From: Cedecea neteri
Lineage (GTDB): Bacteria > Pseudomonadota > Gammaproteobacteria > Enterobacterales > Enterobacteriaceae
Assembly (NCBI RefSeq): GCF_000758325.1
Contig: NZ_CP009459.1
Span: forward strand, 2,604,001 to 2,668,000
Direction: 5' to 3'
DNA length: 64,000 nucleotides
Positions within the stretch are counted from its first letter, which is position 1, and every line of letters starts with the position of its first letter. Positions 45,256 to 55,689 of the stretch are shown in pieces. The notes beneath the pieces were generated by a model. It searched no databases. It worked only from the letters and a program-made list of their open reading frames with translations, and was not told where the DNA came from. The position numbers and the translations under genes are program-made.

Positions 45256-46089
45256 ATGTTTGTTCCATTTCTCATCATGTTACGTGAAGGGCTGGAGGCA
45301 GCGCTTATCGTCAGCCTGATCGCCAGCTACCTGAAGCGTACCCAGCGCGGCCAGTGGATAGCCGTGATGTGGATTGGCGTTTTTGCCGCCGCCGCGCTTT
45401 GCCTGGGCCTGGGGATCTTCATCAATGAAACCACCGGCGAGTTCCCGCAGAAAGAGCAGGAGCTGTTTGAGGGGATCGTGGCGGTTATCGCCGTGTTTAT
45501 TCTGACCTGGATGGTGTTCTGGATGCGTAAAGTGTCCCGCAACGTCAAGGTGCAGCTGGAGCAGGCGGTGGATAACGCGCTGCATAGTAAAGGCAACCAC
45601 GGCTGGGCGCTGATCATGATGGTCTTTTTCGCCGTCGCGCGCGAAGGCCTGGAGTCTGTGTTCTTCCTGCTGGCGGCTTTCCAGCAGGACGTGGGCATTT
45701 GGCCGCCGCTAGGGGCTATGCTTGGCCTGGCCACCGCCATCGTTTTAGGCTTCCTTATTTACTGGGGCGGGATTCGCCTCAACCTGGGCGCATTCTTTAA
45801 ATGGACCAGTCTGTTTATTCTGCTGGTCGCTGCAGGTCTTGCCGCCGGTGCCGTGCGCGCATTCCACGAAGCCGGGCTGTGGAACCACTTCCAGGATATC
45901 GCGTTTGATATGAGCAACACGCTCTCCACCCATTCGCTTACCGGCACCTTGCTGGAGGGGATTTTTGGTTATCAGGAAACCCCAACCGTGAGCGAAGTGG
46001 CGATGTACTTCATCTATCTGATTCCGGCGCTGGTGCTGTTCTTTATGCCGCCGCGCGTGAACAACCAGGCGACCAATACGGCTCGTTAA
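45256..46089 (+). CDS. efeU: Ferrous iron permease EfeU
   Basis: Inner-membrane iron permease of the Ftr1p/EfeU (OFeT) family, 277 residues from the ATG aligned with E. coli. Both REGLE motifs that bind iron are present (MLREGLEAALIVS and VAREGLESVFFLL). Seven membrane helices. The gene is intact, unlike the frameshifted copy in E. coli K-12. Works with EfeO and EfeB to import Fe2+ at low pH. Confidence 0.96.
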   Translation: MFVPFLIMLREGLEAALIVSLIASYLKRTQRGQWIAVMWIGVFAAAALCLGLGIFINETTGEFPQKEQELFEGIVAVIAVFILTWMVFWMRKVSRNVKVQLEQAVDNALHSKGNHGWALIMMVFFAVAREGLESVFFLLAAFQQDVGIWPPLGAMLGLATAIVLGFLIYWGGIRLNLGAFFKWTSLFILLVAAGLAAGAVRAFHEAGLWNHFQDIAFDMSNTLSTHSLTGTLLEGIFGYQETPTVSEVAMYFIYLIPALVLFFMPPRVNNQATNTAR

Positions 46090-46153
46090 TTGATATCCGG
46101 CGGGGCGACCCGCCGTTCAGTGATAACTACTCATTGCTTAATAGGGATAGGTC

Positions 46154-47278
46154 ATGACCAAACATTTTCGTCTGAAGGCACTGCACGTTGCGCTGCTCGC
46201 GCTTGTCTCTTCCACGTTTGCCGCGCAGGCGGCGGATATTCCCCAGGTAAAAGTCACCGTCACGGATAAACAATGTGAGCCGATGAATGTGACCGTGAAC
46301 GCCGGGAAGACCCAGTTCATTATCCAGAATAACAGCCAGAAAGCGCTGGAGTGGGAGATCCTGAAAGGGGTGATGGTGGTGGAAGAGCGTGAGAACATCG
46401 CGCCGGGCTTCTCACAGAAGCTGACCGCCAACCTGCAGCCGGGTGAATACGACATGACCTGCGGCCTGCTGACCAACCCGAAAGGCAAGCTGGTGGTGAA
46501 AGCGACCGGCAAACAGGAAGCACCTAAATCAGATCTGCTGGCGCTGACCGGCCCAATCACCGAATACAAAGCCTATGTGACCGCCGAAGTTGCTGAGCTG
46601 GTGAAAGGCACCAAAGCCTTTACCGACGCGGTGAAAGCCGGCGATTTAGAGAAAGCCAAAGCCCTGTATGCACCAACTCGCCAGCATTACGAGCGTATTG
46701 AGCCGATCGCCGAGCTGTTCTCTGACCTCGACAGCAGCATTGATGCCCGTGAAGACGATTTCGAGAAAAAAGCGGATGACCCGAAATTCACCGGCTTCCA
46801 CCGTCTGGAGAAAATTCTCTTTGGCGACAACACCACCAAAGACGCCGCGCAGTTTGCCGACAAGCTGAACGCCGATGTGCTGGATCTGCAGACTCGCGTT
46901 TCCGAGCTGGCCTTCCCACCGAGCAAAGTGGTTGGCGGCGCAGCTGGCCTGATTGAAGAAGTGGCGGCGACCAAAATCAGCGGGGAAGAAGATCGTTACA
47001 GCCACACTGACCTGTGGGACTTCCAGGCGAACGTCGACGGCGCGCAGAAAATTGTTGACCTGCTGCGTCCTCAGCTGACCAAAGAGAACCCGGCGCTGCT
47101 GGCGAAAGTGGATGCCAACTTTAAGAAAGTTGACGCCATTCTGGCGAAGTACCGCACCAAAGACGGGTTTGAAACCTACGACAAGCTGACGGATAACGAT
47201 CGCAAGGCGCTGAAAGGGCCAATCACTACGCTTGCGGAAGACCTGTCTCAGCTGCGTGGCGTGATGGGCCTGGACTAA
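46154..47278 (+). CDS. efeO: Iron uptake periplasmic protein EfeO
   Basis: Periplasmic component of EfeUOB, 374 residues with signal peptide ending FAAQA. An N-terminal cupredoxin-like domain ([24 protein letters not shown]) is joined to a C-terminal imelysin/M75 domain containing the HxxE motif ([12 protein letters not shown]). Thought to bind ferric or ferrous iron and pass it to EfeU. Second gene of the operon. Confidence 0.96.
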   Translation: MTKHFRLKALHVALLALVSSTFAAQAADIPQVKVTVTDKQCEPMNVTVNAGKTQFIIQNNSQKALEWEILKGVMVVEERENIAPGFSQKLTANLQPGEYDMTCGLLTNPKGKLVVKATGKQEAPKSDLLALTGPITEYKAYVTAEVAELVKGTKAFTDAVKAGDLEKAKALYAPTRQHYERIEPIAELFSDLDSSIDAREDDFEKKADDPKFTGFHRLEKILFGDNTTKDAAQFADKLNADVLDLQTRVSELAFPPSKVVGGAAGLIEEVAATKISGEEDRYSHTDLWDFQANVDGAQKIVDLLRPQLTKENPALLAKVDANFKKVDAILAKYRTKDGFETYDKLTDNDRKALKGPITTLAEDLSQLRGVMGLD

Positions 47279-47283
47279 GCATC

Positions 47284-48570
47284 ATGAGTGATAAGGACAA
47301 CACCGGCGCGCACCAACCGGCGCGCCGCCAACTGCTGAAAACACTGGGCGCCCTTGGGGGCGCTTTTGCCGTGGGCGGCGGGTGCCCGATGGCGGCCCAT
47401 GCGGCGAATCCGGCCTCTTCACCGGGTACGCTGCCGCCGGATGGTCGCCTCGAAAGCCAGCCGCTGTATGGCGAACACCAGGCCGGGATTCTGACTCCTC
47501 AGCAGGCCGCCATGATGCTGGTGGCGTTTGACGTGCTGGCCAGCGACAAAGCTGACCTCGAACGTCTGTTCCGCCTGCTGACCGCCCGCTTTGACTTTCT
47601 GACCAGCGGCGGTCCGGCACCGGAAACGCCAAATCCACGGCTACCGCCGATGGACTCCGGCATTCTTGGGGCGGAAATATACCCGGATAACCTGACAATC
47701 ACGGTTTCCGTTGGCAGCTCGCTGTTTGATGAGCGTTTTGGTCTGCAAAAGCAGATGCCGAAAAAGCTGCAGGCAATGACCAGCTTCCCGAATGATTCGC
47801 TGGATGCCAGCCTGTGTCACGGCGATTTGCTGCTGCAGATTTGCGCCAACACCAACGACACGGTGATCCACGCGCTGCGCGATATTATCAAGCACACGCC
47901 GGATCTCCTCAGCGTGCGCTGGAAGCGGGAGGGGTTTATCTCCAACCATGCGGCGCGCAGTCGGGGGAAAGAGACGCCGATCAACCTGCTGGGCTTCAAA
48001 GACGGTACGGCCAACCCGGACAGCCATGATAAGCCGCTGATGGATGACGTGGTGTGGGTGACGAAGCAACAGCCGGAGCCTGCCTGGGCTACCGGCGGCA
48101 GCTATCAGGCCGTGCGCATTATCCAGTTCCACGTCGAGTCCTGGGATCGCACGCCGCTGAAAGAGCAGCAGACTATCTTCGGGCGCGAGAAACACAGTGG
48201 CGCGCCGCTGGGCATGAAGAATGAGCACGATGTGCCGGACTATGCCGCCGATCCTGACGGCGATGTGATCGCACTGGATGCTCATATCCGTCTGGCCAAC
48301 CCGAGAACCAAAGATACGCAGTCGGGGCTGATGATGCGGCGGGGCTATAGCTATTCGCTGGGCGCCACCAAATCCGGCCAGCTCGACATGGGGCTGCTGT
48401 TTGTCTGCTACCAGCATGACCTTGAAAAGGGCTTCCTGACGGTGCAGGGCAGGCTGAACGGCGAGGCTCTGGAAGAGTATATCAAGCCGATCGGCGGTGG
48501 GTATTTCTTCGCGCTCCCTGGCGTGCCGGATAAGCAGCATTATCTGGGGCAGGGGATGATTGAGGCGTAA
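47284..48570 (+). CDS. efeB: Dyp-type haem peroxidase EfeB
   Basis: 428-residue periplasmic haem peroxidase. The N terminus carries a twin-arginine signal ([21 protein letters not shown]), so it is exported folded with its haem. Dyp motif [10 protein letters not shown] supplies the distal aspartate, and the proximal haem histidine region follows ([28 protein letters not shown]). Proposed to oxidise Fe2+ or recover iron from haem. Five bases after efeO. Confidence 0.96.
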   Translation: MSDKDNTGAHQPARRQLLKTLGALGGAFAVGGGCPMAAHAANPASSPGTLPPDGRLESQPLYGEHQAGILTPQQAAMMLVAFDVLASDKADLERLFRLLTARFDFLTSGGPAPETPNPRLPPMDSGILGAEIYPDNLTITVSVGSSLFDERFGLQKQMPKKLQAMTSFPNDSLDASLCHGDLLLQICANTNDTVIHALRDIIKHTPDLLSVRWKREGFISNHAARSRGKETPINLLGFKDGTANPDSHDKPLMDDVVWVTKQQPEPAWATGGSYQAVRIIQFHVESWDRTPLKEQQTIFGREKHSGAPLGMKNEHDVPDYAADPDGDVIALDAHIRLANPRTKDTQSGLMMRRGYSYSLGATKSGQLDMGLLFVCYQHDLEKGFLTVQGRLNGEALEEYIKPIGGGYFFALPGVPDKQHYLGQGMIEA

Positions 48571-48590
48571 TGCTGGAATCGTGCCTTTTA

Positions 48591-48690
48591 CCCTCACCCT
48601 AACCCTCTCCCTGGAAGGGAGAGGGGATAAATGAAGCAGCCTTAAGCTGTTTTCCCCCTATCCCCTTTGGGGAGAGGGCCGGGGTGAGGG
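48591..48690. repeat. 100-bp palindromic repeat downstream of efeB
   Basis: The 21-base left arm at 48591-48611 and the right arm at 48670-48690 are inverted copies with 19 of 21 matches. A nested perfect hairpin lies inside (CCCTCTCCC-TGGAA-GGGAGAGGG, 48603-48625). This is the CCCTCACCCTAACCCTCTCCC type of dispersed enterobacterial intergenic repeat and may end the efe transcript. The rest of the gap to phoH is AT-rich and holds no supported gene. Confidence 0.85.
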
Positions 48691-48988
48691 GACGATTTGC
48701 GGTATGACAGATATCTCATCGAATAGTAGACGAAAACTACCGGGCCCTGCCGCCCCTCAATTTTCATTTGCTAACAATTCACTGCCCTTATATTCATTAC
48801 AATTCCCTATGACTATCCCGCTGATATATTTCTGTAATATTGATGTGCGAAAACGGTACACAGCAGCGGATTGCGATTAAACGTTACTTAAAAGTGAAAT
48901 TTATGTTGCATTTTAGGTGATGTTTGTTGTACTTAAAGCATGAGCGGTAGTTCCCTGCTGTGACGTTTAATCACTACGGAGATCGCGA

Positions 48989-50056
48989 ATGGTTGGGTCC
49001 TGTACTGGACGGTTACTTAAACACTTTACCCGCACTACCCAGCGCGGAGGCCTCTCCTCCGGCTTCGCTATCTTCACCGCTAAATTTCCCCATTCAGAGT
49101 CAAATCAGCGTCCTAACGGTGCGTCAGGCAACGTTTCACGTTCGCTTTACGCACCCTCTCAACCGGCAGTTAATGGCTTACAAGGAAGCCAAACCTCATC
49201 CGTTAGTGGCCATAATCGCGCCTGTCCAGACGGCGCGGGAAATGAAACCAACTGTAAGGTGCCATCCATGGGAAGACAGAAAGCTGTGATCAAAGCTCGT
49301 CGCGAAGCAAAACGTGTGCTGAGACGGGATTCGCGTAGCCACCGGCAGCGTGAAGAGGAATCGGTCACCACGCTTGTGCAGATGAGCGGCGTAGAATCTA
49401 TAGGCATGGCGCGCGACAGCCGCGACCATTCACCTATCGAAGCGCGAAATGAAGCTCAGGCGCACTATCTTAATGCCATCGAGAAAAAGCAGCTGATATT
49501 TGCTACCGGCGAAGCCGGCTGTGGCAAGACGTTCATCAGCGCGGCAAAAGCCGCTGAGGCCCTGATACATAAGGATGTCGACAGGATTATTGTTACCCGT
49601 CCGGTGCTGCAGGCCGATGAAGATCTCGGCTTCCTTCCCGGTGATATCTCAGAGAAGTTCGCCCCGTATTTCCGCCCGGTGTATGACATCCTGGTGCGAC
49701 GTTTAGGGTCGTCTTTTATGCAGTATTGCCTACGGCCTGAAATTGGTAAGGTTGAGATTGCGCCGTTCGCCTATATGCGCGGACGCACTTTTGAAAATGC
49801 CGTGGTTATTCTGGATGAGGCGCAGAATGTCACCGCAGCGCAAATGAAGATGTTCCTCACCCGCCTCGGGGAAAACGTGACGGTTATCGTCAATGGCGAT
49901 ATTACGCAGTGCGATTTACCTGCGGGCGTACCGTCCGGTTTAAGCGATGCGCTGAACCGTTTTGAAGAGGATGACATGGTCGGCGTTGTTCGCTTTGGTA
50001 AGCAGGATTGTGTGCGTTCGGCCCTCTGCCAGCGCACGCTGAACGCCTACGACTGA
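48989..50056 (+). CDS. phoH: PhoH, phosphate-starvation ATPase
   Basis: Cytoplasmic P-loop ATPase of the phosphate regulon: Walker [10 protein letters not shown], Walker [10 protein letters not shown] and [10 protein letters not shown]. 355 residues from the ATG with GGAG upstream, comparable with the annotated E. coli length of 354. The well-conserved part begins at [25 protein letters not shown] (ATG at 49268, 262 residues), which has its own AAGG site. The 93 residues before it are serine/asparagine-rich and low in recognisable structure, so the true start is uncertain. Confidence 0.88.
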   Translation: MVGSCTGRLLKHFTRTTQRGGLSSGFAIFTAKFPHSESNQRPNGASGNVSRSLYAPSQPAVNGLQGSQTSSVSGHNRACPDGAGNETNCKVPSMGRQKAVIKARREAKRVLRRDSRSHRQREEESVTTLVQMSGVESIGMARDSRDHSPIEARNEAQAHYLNAIEKKQLIFATGEAGCGKTFISAAKAAEALIHKDVDRIIVTRPVLQADEDLGFLPGDISEKFAPYFRPVYDILVRRLGSSFMQYCLRPEIGKVEIAPFAYMRGRTFENAVVILDEAQNVTAAQMKMFLTRLGENVTVIVNGDITQCDLPAGVPSGLSDALNRFEEDDMVGVVRFGKQDCVRSALCQRTLNAYD

Positions 50057-50078
50057 CGGTCTTCAACGATTTAGACAA

Positions 50079-50106
50079 AAGCCCAAACTTCGGTTTGGGC
50101 TTTTTT
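50079..50106 (+). terminator. phoH terminator
   Basis: AAGCCCAAAC, TTCG tetraloop, GTTTGGGCTT and a T run. Confidence 0.93.
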
Positions 50107-50131
50107 ATTTGCGCGAATTATTTGACCAAAC

Positions 50132-50147
50132 TGTGAAGGGGGTCATA
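50132..50147 (+). promoter_or_regulatory. CRP site of the chb operon
   Basis: TGTGA-AGGGGG-TCATA matches the CRP consensus TGTGA-N6-TCACA with one mismatch. A TATACT -10 lies at 50212-50217. AGAGACAAT occurs twice (about 50162 and 50227) flanking it and may be a ChbR direct repeat. The rest of the 50107-50321 gap is the chb leader. Confidence 0.6.
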
Positions 50148-50321
50148 ACGCCAGGTCAAGGAGAGACAATTTATGAGACCTGGGAATTATCTCTCTTCGG
50201 AATGCATGCCGTATACTTTCCTCAAGCAGAGACAATAGTCTCTCTCCACAAACCCGCTTTGGAACAGCAACAATACGCAACGGAAGTCCGTTACAGCGTA
50301 TTGAGACTTGAGGAAGAACTT

Positions 50322-50645
50322 ATGCAAAAGAAAAAAATTTACCTGTTCTGCTCCGCTGGGATGTCAACCTCGCTGTTAGTGACCAAAATGCGAGCGCAGG
50401 CCGAAAAGTATGAAGTTCCGGTAGAAATTGAAGCTTTCTCTGAGTCTTTGGCCAGCGAGAAAGGGAAGCACGCGGATCTGGTATTACTCGGGCCACAAAT
50501 TGCCTACATGCAGGCAGATATCAAGAAATTGTTGCCCACCAAGCCTGTAGAAGTTATCGATTCTGCTCTGTACGGTAAAGTCGATGGGCTGGGTGTGTTG
50601 AAAGCGGCTGTGGCAGCAATTAAGAAAGCAGCGGCCGAGAGTTAA
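50322..50645 (+). CDS. chbB: Chitobiose PTS enzyme IIB
   Basis: Phosphocarrier of the N,N'-diacetylchitobiose PTS. 107 residues starting at [19 protein letters not shown], with the phosphorylated cysteine at position 10. The frame is open upstream to 50109 but the family start and GAGGAAGAACTT ribosome site fix 50322. Receives phosphate from ChbA and passes it to sugar entering through ChbC. First gene of a complete chbBCARFG operon. Confidence 0.97.
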   Translation: MQKKKIYLFCSAGMSTSLLVTKMRAQAEKYEVPVEIEAFSESLASEKGKHADLVLLGPQIAYMQADIKKLLPTKPVEVIDSALYGKVDGLGVLKAAVAAIKKAAAES

Positions 50646-50672
50646 TTTTTTATTCTTGTTTTGTTTAATTTT

Positions 50673-50683
50673 CCGTCAAAGAG
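50673..50683 (+). promoter_or_regulatory. ChiX sRNA target in the chbB-chbC gap
   Basis: CCGTCAAAGAG is complementary to the seed of the sRNA ChiX (CTCTTTGACGG). In E. coli and Salmonella the same intercistronic spot pairs with and depletes ChiX, relieving chitoporin repression. It is followed by a hairpin AGCCGTAA-GTAA-TTACGGCT (50698-50717) just before the chbC ribosome site. Confidence 0.85.
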
Positions 50684-50735
50684 CGACTTACACCTACAGC
50701 CGTAAGTAATTACGGCTTTCAAGGATATTTATAAT

Positions 50736-52094
50736 ATGAGTAAAGTCATTGATTCACTTGAGAAGGTTCTCCTGCCTTTTGCTGTAAAAATAGGAAAGCA
50801 GCCTCACGTTAATGCCATCAAAAATGGTTTTATTAAATTAATGCCATTAACCCTCACAGGGGCAATGTTTGTTCTGATTAATAACGTATTCCTGAGCTTC
50901 GGCGCAGGGTCATTCTTCTACTCGTTAGGCATCCGTTTAGACCCCGAGACCATTGAAACCCTGAATGGGTTTAAAGCTATCGGCGGCAATGTGTACAACG
51001 GTACGTTGGGCATAATGTCGCTGATGGCGCCTTTTTTCATTGGCATGGCATTAGCTGAAGAAAGAAAGGTCGATCCTTTGGCAGCGGGCTTATTATCCGT
51101 AGCAGCCTTTATGACCGTTACGCCATACAGCGTGGGCGAAGCCTATGCCGTGGGTGCTAACTGGTTAGGCGGCCAGAACATTATTTCCGGTATGATTATC
51201 GGTCTGGTTGTCGCGGAGCTGTTTACCTTTGTGGTGCGTCGGAACTGGGTCATTACCCTGCCAGACAGTGTACCAGCCTCAGTATCCCGCTCGTTCTCGG
51301 CGTTAATTCCCGGCTTCCTGATTCTGTCTATCTTCGGGATCATCTCCTGGGCGCTGTCTCACTACGGCAGCAACTTCCACCAGATCATCATGGACTCCAT
51401 TTCGACTCCGCTGGCGTCAATGGGTAGCGTGGTTGGCTGGGCATACGTGATTTTCAACTCCCTGCTGTGGTTCTTCGGTGTTCACGGTTCTCTGGCGCTT
51501 ACCGCTCTGGATAACGGCATTATGACCCCATGGGCGCTGGAAAACGTGGCGCTGTACCAGCAGTACGGTTCTGTTGAAGCCGCTATCGAAGCGGGCAAAC
51601 AGTTCCACTTCTGGGCGAAACCAATGCTCGACTCCTACATCCTGTTGGGTGGTTCTGGTGCGACGCTGGGTCTGATTATCGCTATCTTCATCGCCTCTCG
51701 CCGTGCGGATCACCGTCAGGTGGCTAAGCTGGCGCTGCCGTCAGGCATCTTCCAGATTAACGAACCGATTCTGTTTGGTCTGCCGATCATCATGAACCCG
51801 GTCATGTTCATCCCGTTCGTGGCGGTACAGCCGATTCTGGCTGCAATCACGCTGATTGCGTACTCCATGGGCATTATCCCGCCGGTCACCAACCTGGCAC
51901 CGTGGACCATGCCTACCGGCCTGGGCGCCTTCTTCAACAGTAACGGCAGCGTCGCTGCACTGCTGGTGGCGCTGTTCAACCTGGGTGTTGCAACGCTGGT
52001 ATACATGCCGTTCGTTATCCTGTCCAACAAGGCACAGGCGGTTATTGAAGAAGAAGAAAGCGAAGAAGATATCGCTAACGCACTGAAATTCTAA
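50736..52094 (+). CDS. chbC: Chitobiose PTS enzyme IIC
   Basis: Membrane channel component of the chitobiose PTS, 452 residues with about ten membrane helices. Family motifs include [40 protein letters not shown] and the substrate-binding [17 protein letters not shown]. Imports chitobiose with phosphorylation by ChbB. The C terminus is acidic ([15 protein letters not shown]). Confidence 0.97.
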   Translation: MSKVIDSLEKVLLPFAVKIGKQPHVNAIKNGFIKLMPLTLTGAMFVLINNVFLSFGAGSFFYSLGIRLDPETIETLNGFKAIGGNVYNGTLGIMSLMAPFFIGMALAEERKVDPLAAGLLSVAAFMTVTPYSVGEAYAVGANWLGGQNIISGMIIGLVVAELFTFVVRRNWVITLPDSVPASVSRSFSALIPGFLILSIFGIISWALSHYGSNFHQIIMDSISTPLASMGSVVGWAYVIFNSLLWFFGVHGSLALTALDNGIMTPWALENVALYQQYGSVEAAIEAGKQFHFWAKPMLDSYILLGGSGATLGLIIAIFIASRRADHRQVAKLALPSGIFQINEPILFGLPIIMNPVMFIPFVAVQPILAAITLIAYSMGIIPPVTNLAPWTMPTGLGAFFNSNGSVAALLVALFNLGVATLVYMPFVILSNKAQAVIEEEESEEDIANALKF

Positions 52095-52101
52095 GTTCAG
52101 C

Positions 52102-52128
52102 CGGGGGAGGGAATGCCTCCCCCGTTTT
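52102..52128 (+). terminator. Intercistronic hairpin between chbC and chbA
   Basis: CGGGGGAGG, GAATG loop, CCTCCCCCG followed by TTTT in the chbC-chbA gap. It may cause partial termination or protect the upstream message and so lower expression of the distal genes. Confidence 0.65.
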
Positions 52129-52149
52129 CAGAATCCGGGGAGCACGCTT

Positions 52150-52500
52150 ATGTTTGATTTAGATAATGTTGTTGAAACTGAAGTAGAAGTGGACGATCTC
52201 GAAGAAGTGGTGATGGGCTTAATCATCAATTCAGGCCAGGCGCGCAGCCTTGCCTACGGCGCGCTCAAAAAGGCCAAGCAGGGCGACTTCGCCGGGGCCA
52301 AAGAGATGATGGACCAGTCCCGCACGGCCCTGAACGAAGCGCACCTGGTGCAGACTAAGCTGATTGAAGGCGACCAGGGCGAAGGTAAAACCAAGGTGAG
52401 CCTGGTGCTGGTACACGCGCAGGACCACCTGATGACCTCGATGCTGGCTCGTGAGCTGGTCACCGAGTTGATTGAATTGCACGAGAAAATGGACAAGTAG
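52150..52500 (+). CDS. chbA: Chitobiose PTS enzyme IIA
   Basis: Trimeric helical phosphocarrier of the lactose/chitobiose IIA type, 116 residues as in E. coli. The phosphorylated histidine lies in [34 protein letters not shown] and [15 protein letters not shown] are family landmarks. Passes phosphate from HPr to ChbB. Confidence 0.97.
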   Translation: MFDLDNVVETEVEVDDLEEVVMGLIINSGQARSLAYGALKKAKQGDFAGAKEMMDQSRTALNEAHLVQTKLIEGDQGEGKTKVSLVLVHAQDHLMTSMLARELVTELIELHEKMDK

Positions 52501-52511
52501 CAGGTCAGCAT

Positions 52512-53348
52512 ATGCAGCCAGAGATAGACAATATGGAAATCAACATTGTTCGTGAAAGCCAGCTGTTTAACGGCAAGTGTTTCCATGCGTTTATCTACAC
52601 CAAAGAAGAGAGCGTGAGCGGGCTGCACCAGCATGACTACTACGAATTCACTATCGTGTTGACCGGGCGCTACTACCAGGAAATTAACGGTAAGCGCGTA
52701 CTGATGGAACGAGGCGATTTTGTTTTTATACCGGTCGGTTCTCATCATCAGAGTTTCTACGAGTTTGGCGCGACTCGGTTGTTTAACGTGGGTATCAGCC
52801 AGCAGTTCTTTGAACAGCATTATATGCCGCTGCTGCCGTCCCATCTGGTGGCTTCACAGGTTTACCAGATCAAGGATGAGTTCCTGGCGTTTATGGAGTC
52901 GGTGATTGCCTCGTTTAATTTCCGCGAAGGGGAGTTTAACGAGTTCCTCGAAATGGTGAGCTTTTATGTCGTCAATCGACTGCGCCATTATCGGGAGTCG
53001 GAAAATCAGGATGATATTCCATTGTGGTTAAAATCCACCGTTGAAGGGATGCACGACAAAATGCGTTTTGGTGATAAAGCCTTATTAAACATGGTCGCGC
53101 TTTCGGGTAAGTCGCAGGAATATTTAACGCGCGCCACTCAGCGTTATTATGGCAAAACGCCGATGCAGATTATTAATGAAATCCGCATTAATTTTGCCAA
53201 GAAACAGCTGGAGATTACTAACTCATCGGTGACCGATATTGCCTTTGAGTCCGGCTATAGTAGCCCCAGCATGTTTATTAAGAACTTTAAGAAGGTCACC
53301 TCTTTTACGCCAAATAGTTATCGGAAGAAATTGTACAGCATTAATTAA
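52512..53348 (+). CDS. chbR: AraC-family chb operon regulator ChbR
   Basis: 278-residue dual regulator: N-terminal cupin ([25 protein letters not shown]) and C-terminal AraC helix-turn-helix pair ([69 protein letters not shown]). In E. coli it represses without, and activates with, phosphorylated chitobiose, together with NagC and CRP. Lies inside the operon it controls. Confidence 0.96.
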   Translation: MQPEIDNMEINIVRESQLFNGKCFHAFIYTKEESVSGLHQHDYYEFTIVLTGRYYQEINGKRVLMERGDFVFIPVGSHHQSFYEFGATRLFNVGISQQFFEQHYMPLLPSHLVASQVYQIKDEFLAFMESVIASFNFREGEFNEFLEMVSFYVVNRLRHYRESENQDDIPLWLKSTVEGMHDKMRFGDKALLNMVALSGKSQEYLTRATQRYYGKTPMQIINEIRINFAKKQLEITNSSVTDIAFESGYSSPSMFIKNFKKVTSFTPNSYRKKLYSIN

Positions 53349-53438
53349 TTTGCTGGTTAACGACCACGGTCAATATTGCGTTTTTATTAACTTATTCAAT
53401 TTTCTAAATACGGCGCGTGGCGCTGTACGGGAGCCTAT

Positions 53439-54782
53439 ATGACTAAGAAATTAAAAGTTGTTACTATCGGTGGCGGCAGCAGCTATACCCCAGAATTACT
53501 TGAAGGTTTTATTAAACGCTACCATGAATTACCGATTACCGAACTTTGGCTGGTGGATGTCGAAGCCGGTAAAGAAAAGCAGGATATTATTTTCAATCTT
53601 TGCCAGCGCATGATTGAGCATGCCGGTGTGCCGATGACGGTACACAAGAGCCTCGACCGCCGTGAAGCGCTGAAAGACGCGGACTTCGTGACCACCCAGC
53701 TGCGCGTGGGCCAGCTGAAAGCGCGCGAGCTGGATGAACGTATTCCGCTTAGCCACGGCTATCTTGGCCAGGAAACCAACGGTGCCGGTGGCTTGTTTAA
53801 AGGGCTGCGCACCATTCCAGTGATTTTCGACATCATCAAAGACGTGCAGGAAATCTGCCCGGATGCGTGGGTTATCAACTTCACTAACCCGGCCGGGATG
53901 GTGACTGAGGCGGTATTCCGCCACACCAACTTCAAAAAATTCATCGGCGTGTGCAACATTCCTGTTGGCATGAAAATGTTTATTACCGACGTGCTGAAGC
54001 TGACCCCGGAAGATGATCTGGGCATCGATCTCTTCGGCCTGAACCACATGGTGTTCATCAAAGATGTGCTGGTGAACGGCGAATCCCGCTTTGCCGAACT
54101 GCTGGATGGCGTAGCCAGCGGTAAACTGAGCGCTAACTCGGTGAAAAACATCTTCGATATGCCATTTAGCGAAGGGCTGATTCGTTCCCTGAACCTGCTG
54201 CCGTGCTCTTACCTGCTGTACTACTTCAAGCAGAAAGAGATGCTGGCCATCGAAATGGGCGAGTTCTACAAAGGCGGCGCGCGAGCTTCTGTGGTGCAGA
54301 AGGTCGAAAAACAGCTGTTCGAACTGTATAAAGATCCTAACCTGGACGTGAAGCCGAAAGAGCTGGAGCTGCGCGGCGGGGCTTACTACTCTGACGCCGC
54401 ATGCGAAGTGATCAGCGCTATCTACAATGATAAGCAGACCGAGCACTACGTGAACATTCCGCACCATGGCCACGTGGACAACATCCCGGCTGACTGGGCT
54501 ATCGAAACAACCAGTATCATTGGCCGTGATGGCGCAAGGCCACACCCACGCGTGACTCACTTCGACGAGAAAGTGATGGGCCTGATTCATACCATCAAAG
54601 GTTTCGAAGTGGCGGCGAGCCAGGCCGCGCTGAGCGGTGAATTCAACGATGTGCTGCTGGCGCTGAACCTGAGCCCGCTTATCCACTCTGACAAGGATGC
54701 GGAAGTGATTGCCAAAGAGATGCTGCTTGCCCATAAAGCCCATCTGCCAAACTTTGCGAAAGCTATCGAAAAACTGGCTTAA
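53439..54782 (+). CDS. chbF: 6-phospho-chitobiose hydrolase ChbF (GH4)
   Basis: Glycoside hydrolase family 4 enzyme requiring NAD+ and Mn2+, acting by redox-assisted elimination on phosphorylated (deacetylated) chitobiose. 447 residues. NAD-binding VTIGGGSSYTPELLEGF at the N terminus, metal cysteine in GVCNIPVGM, and LGQETNGAGGLFKGLRTIP. Length and sequence follow E. coli ChbF (450). Confidence 0.96.
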   Translation: MTKKLKVVTIGGGSSYTPELLEGFIKRYHELPITELWLVDVEAGKEKQDIIFNLCQRMIEHAGVPMTVHKSLDRREALKDADFVTTQLRVGQLKARELDERIPLSHGYLGQETNGAGGLFKGLRTIPVIFDIIKDVQEICPDAWVINFTNPAGMVTEAVFRHTNFKKFIGVCNIPVGMKMFITDVLKLTPEDDLGIDLFGLNHMVFIKDVLVNGESRFAELLDGVASGKLSANSVKNIFDMPFSEGLIRSLNLLPCSYLLYYFKQKEMLAIEMGEFYKGGARASVVQKVEKQLFELYKDPNLDVKPKELELRGGAYYSDAACEVISAIYNDKQTEHYVNIPHHGHVDNIPADWAIETTSIIGRDGARPHPRVTHFDEKVMGLIHTIKGFEVAASQAALSGEFNDVLLALNLSPLIHSDKDAEVIAKEMLLAHKAHLPNFAKAIEKLA

Positions 54783-54827
54783 TGCCTTGCCCTCCCTGGA
54801 CGGGGAGGGCCACTCAAGAGGGATGCT

Positions 54828-55589
54828 ATGGACCGCTTACTGATTATCAACGCCGATGACTTTGGCCTGAGTAAGGCGCAAAACTACGGCATCATCGAAG
54901 CGTTTCACCACGGCGTGGTGACTTCAACCACCGCGATGGTTAACGCTGAAGCTATTAAACACGCCGCCGGGCTGTGCGCGCGCTATCCTGGGCTGGGAGT
55001 CGGCATGCACTTCGTGCTGACGCTGGGGCAGCCGCTGACCAACATGCCGGTGCTGACTCGCGAAACGGGCGTGCTGGGCAAGTGGATTTGGGAAATGGCG
55101 GAGCAGGGGCAACTGGACCTGGACGAGATCAAGCGCGAGCTTGAAAGCCAGTATCAGCGCTTTATCGAGATTTTTGGTATTGAGCCGACCCATCTCGATA
55201 GCCACCATCACGTACATATGATCCCGGAAATTTTCCCCGTCGTTGCGGCGTTTGCCAGCGAGAAAGGGATCCCGCTGCGTGTCGATCGTGATGCCGTAGC
55301 CCGGGACAACATCTCACTGGCCGGCGTGAGAAGTACGCAAGGATTTAGCAGCGAGTTTTACGGCGATTCGATTTCTGAAAGCCTGCTGCTGGAGTGCCTG
55401 GATACCTCGGCGCAGCGAGAGGAAGCCTCGTTGGAAGTGATGTGCCACCCTTCGTTTGTGGATAACACAATACTGAAAAGCAACTACTGCTACCCGCGCC
55501 TGGCGGAGCTGGAAGTGCTGACTTCCGCCGCGCTGAAGTATGCTATCGCCGAAAGAGGCTACCGGTTAGGCACTTTCCGCGACCTCTAA
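54828..55589 (+). CDS. chbG: Chitooligosaccharide deacetylase ChbG
   Basis: YdjC-family metal-dependent deacetylase that removes one acetyl group from chitobiose 6-phosphate, needed both for ChbF cleavage and for induction by ChbR. 253 residues. Metal-binding residues are seen in [12 protein letters not shown] and [11 protein letters not shown], and [11 protein letters not shown] is conserved. Last gene of the operon. Confidence 0.95.
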   Translation: MDRLLIINADDFGLSKAQNYGIIEAFHHGVVTSTTAMVNAEAIKHAAGLCARYPGLGVGMHFVLTLGQPLTNMPVLTRETGVLGKWIWEMAEQGQLDLDEIKRELESQYQRFIEIFGIEPTHLDSHHHVHMIPEIFPVVAAFASEKGIPLRVDRDAVARDNISLAGVRSTQGFSSEFYGDSISESLLLECLDTSAQREEASLEVMCHPSFVDNTILKSNYCYPRLAELEVLTSAALKYAIAERGYRLGTFRDL

Positions 55590-55619
55590 CCCTTATTCGT
55601 GCTTCGGTCCATTGTCGGT

Positions 55620-55642
55620 AAGGTGTATTATAATTGCATCTT
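55620..55642. promoter_or_regulatory. NsrR operator of ygbA
   Basis: A 23-bp inverted repeat with arms AAGGTGTATTA and TAATTGCATCTT, matching the NsrR site type (AAGATGCATTT with its complement), 48 bp upstream of ygbA. Predicts induction by nitric oxide. Confidence 0.85.
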
Positions 55643-55689
55643 ATCGACAATCATTGGCCGGATGTTTGACCGGTCGACCAGGTACTGTC

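Noticed and set aside
53529-54743. 404-codon frame antisense to chbF
   Set aside because: chbF is a well-conserved GH4 enzyme on the other strand; the antisense frame has no recognisable motif and is a codon-bias shadow.
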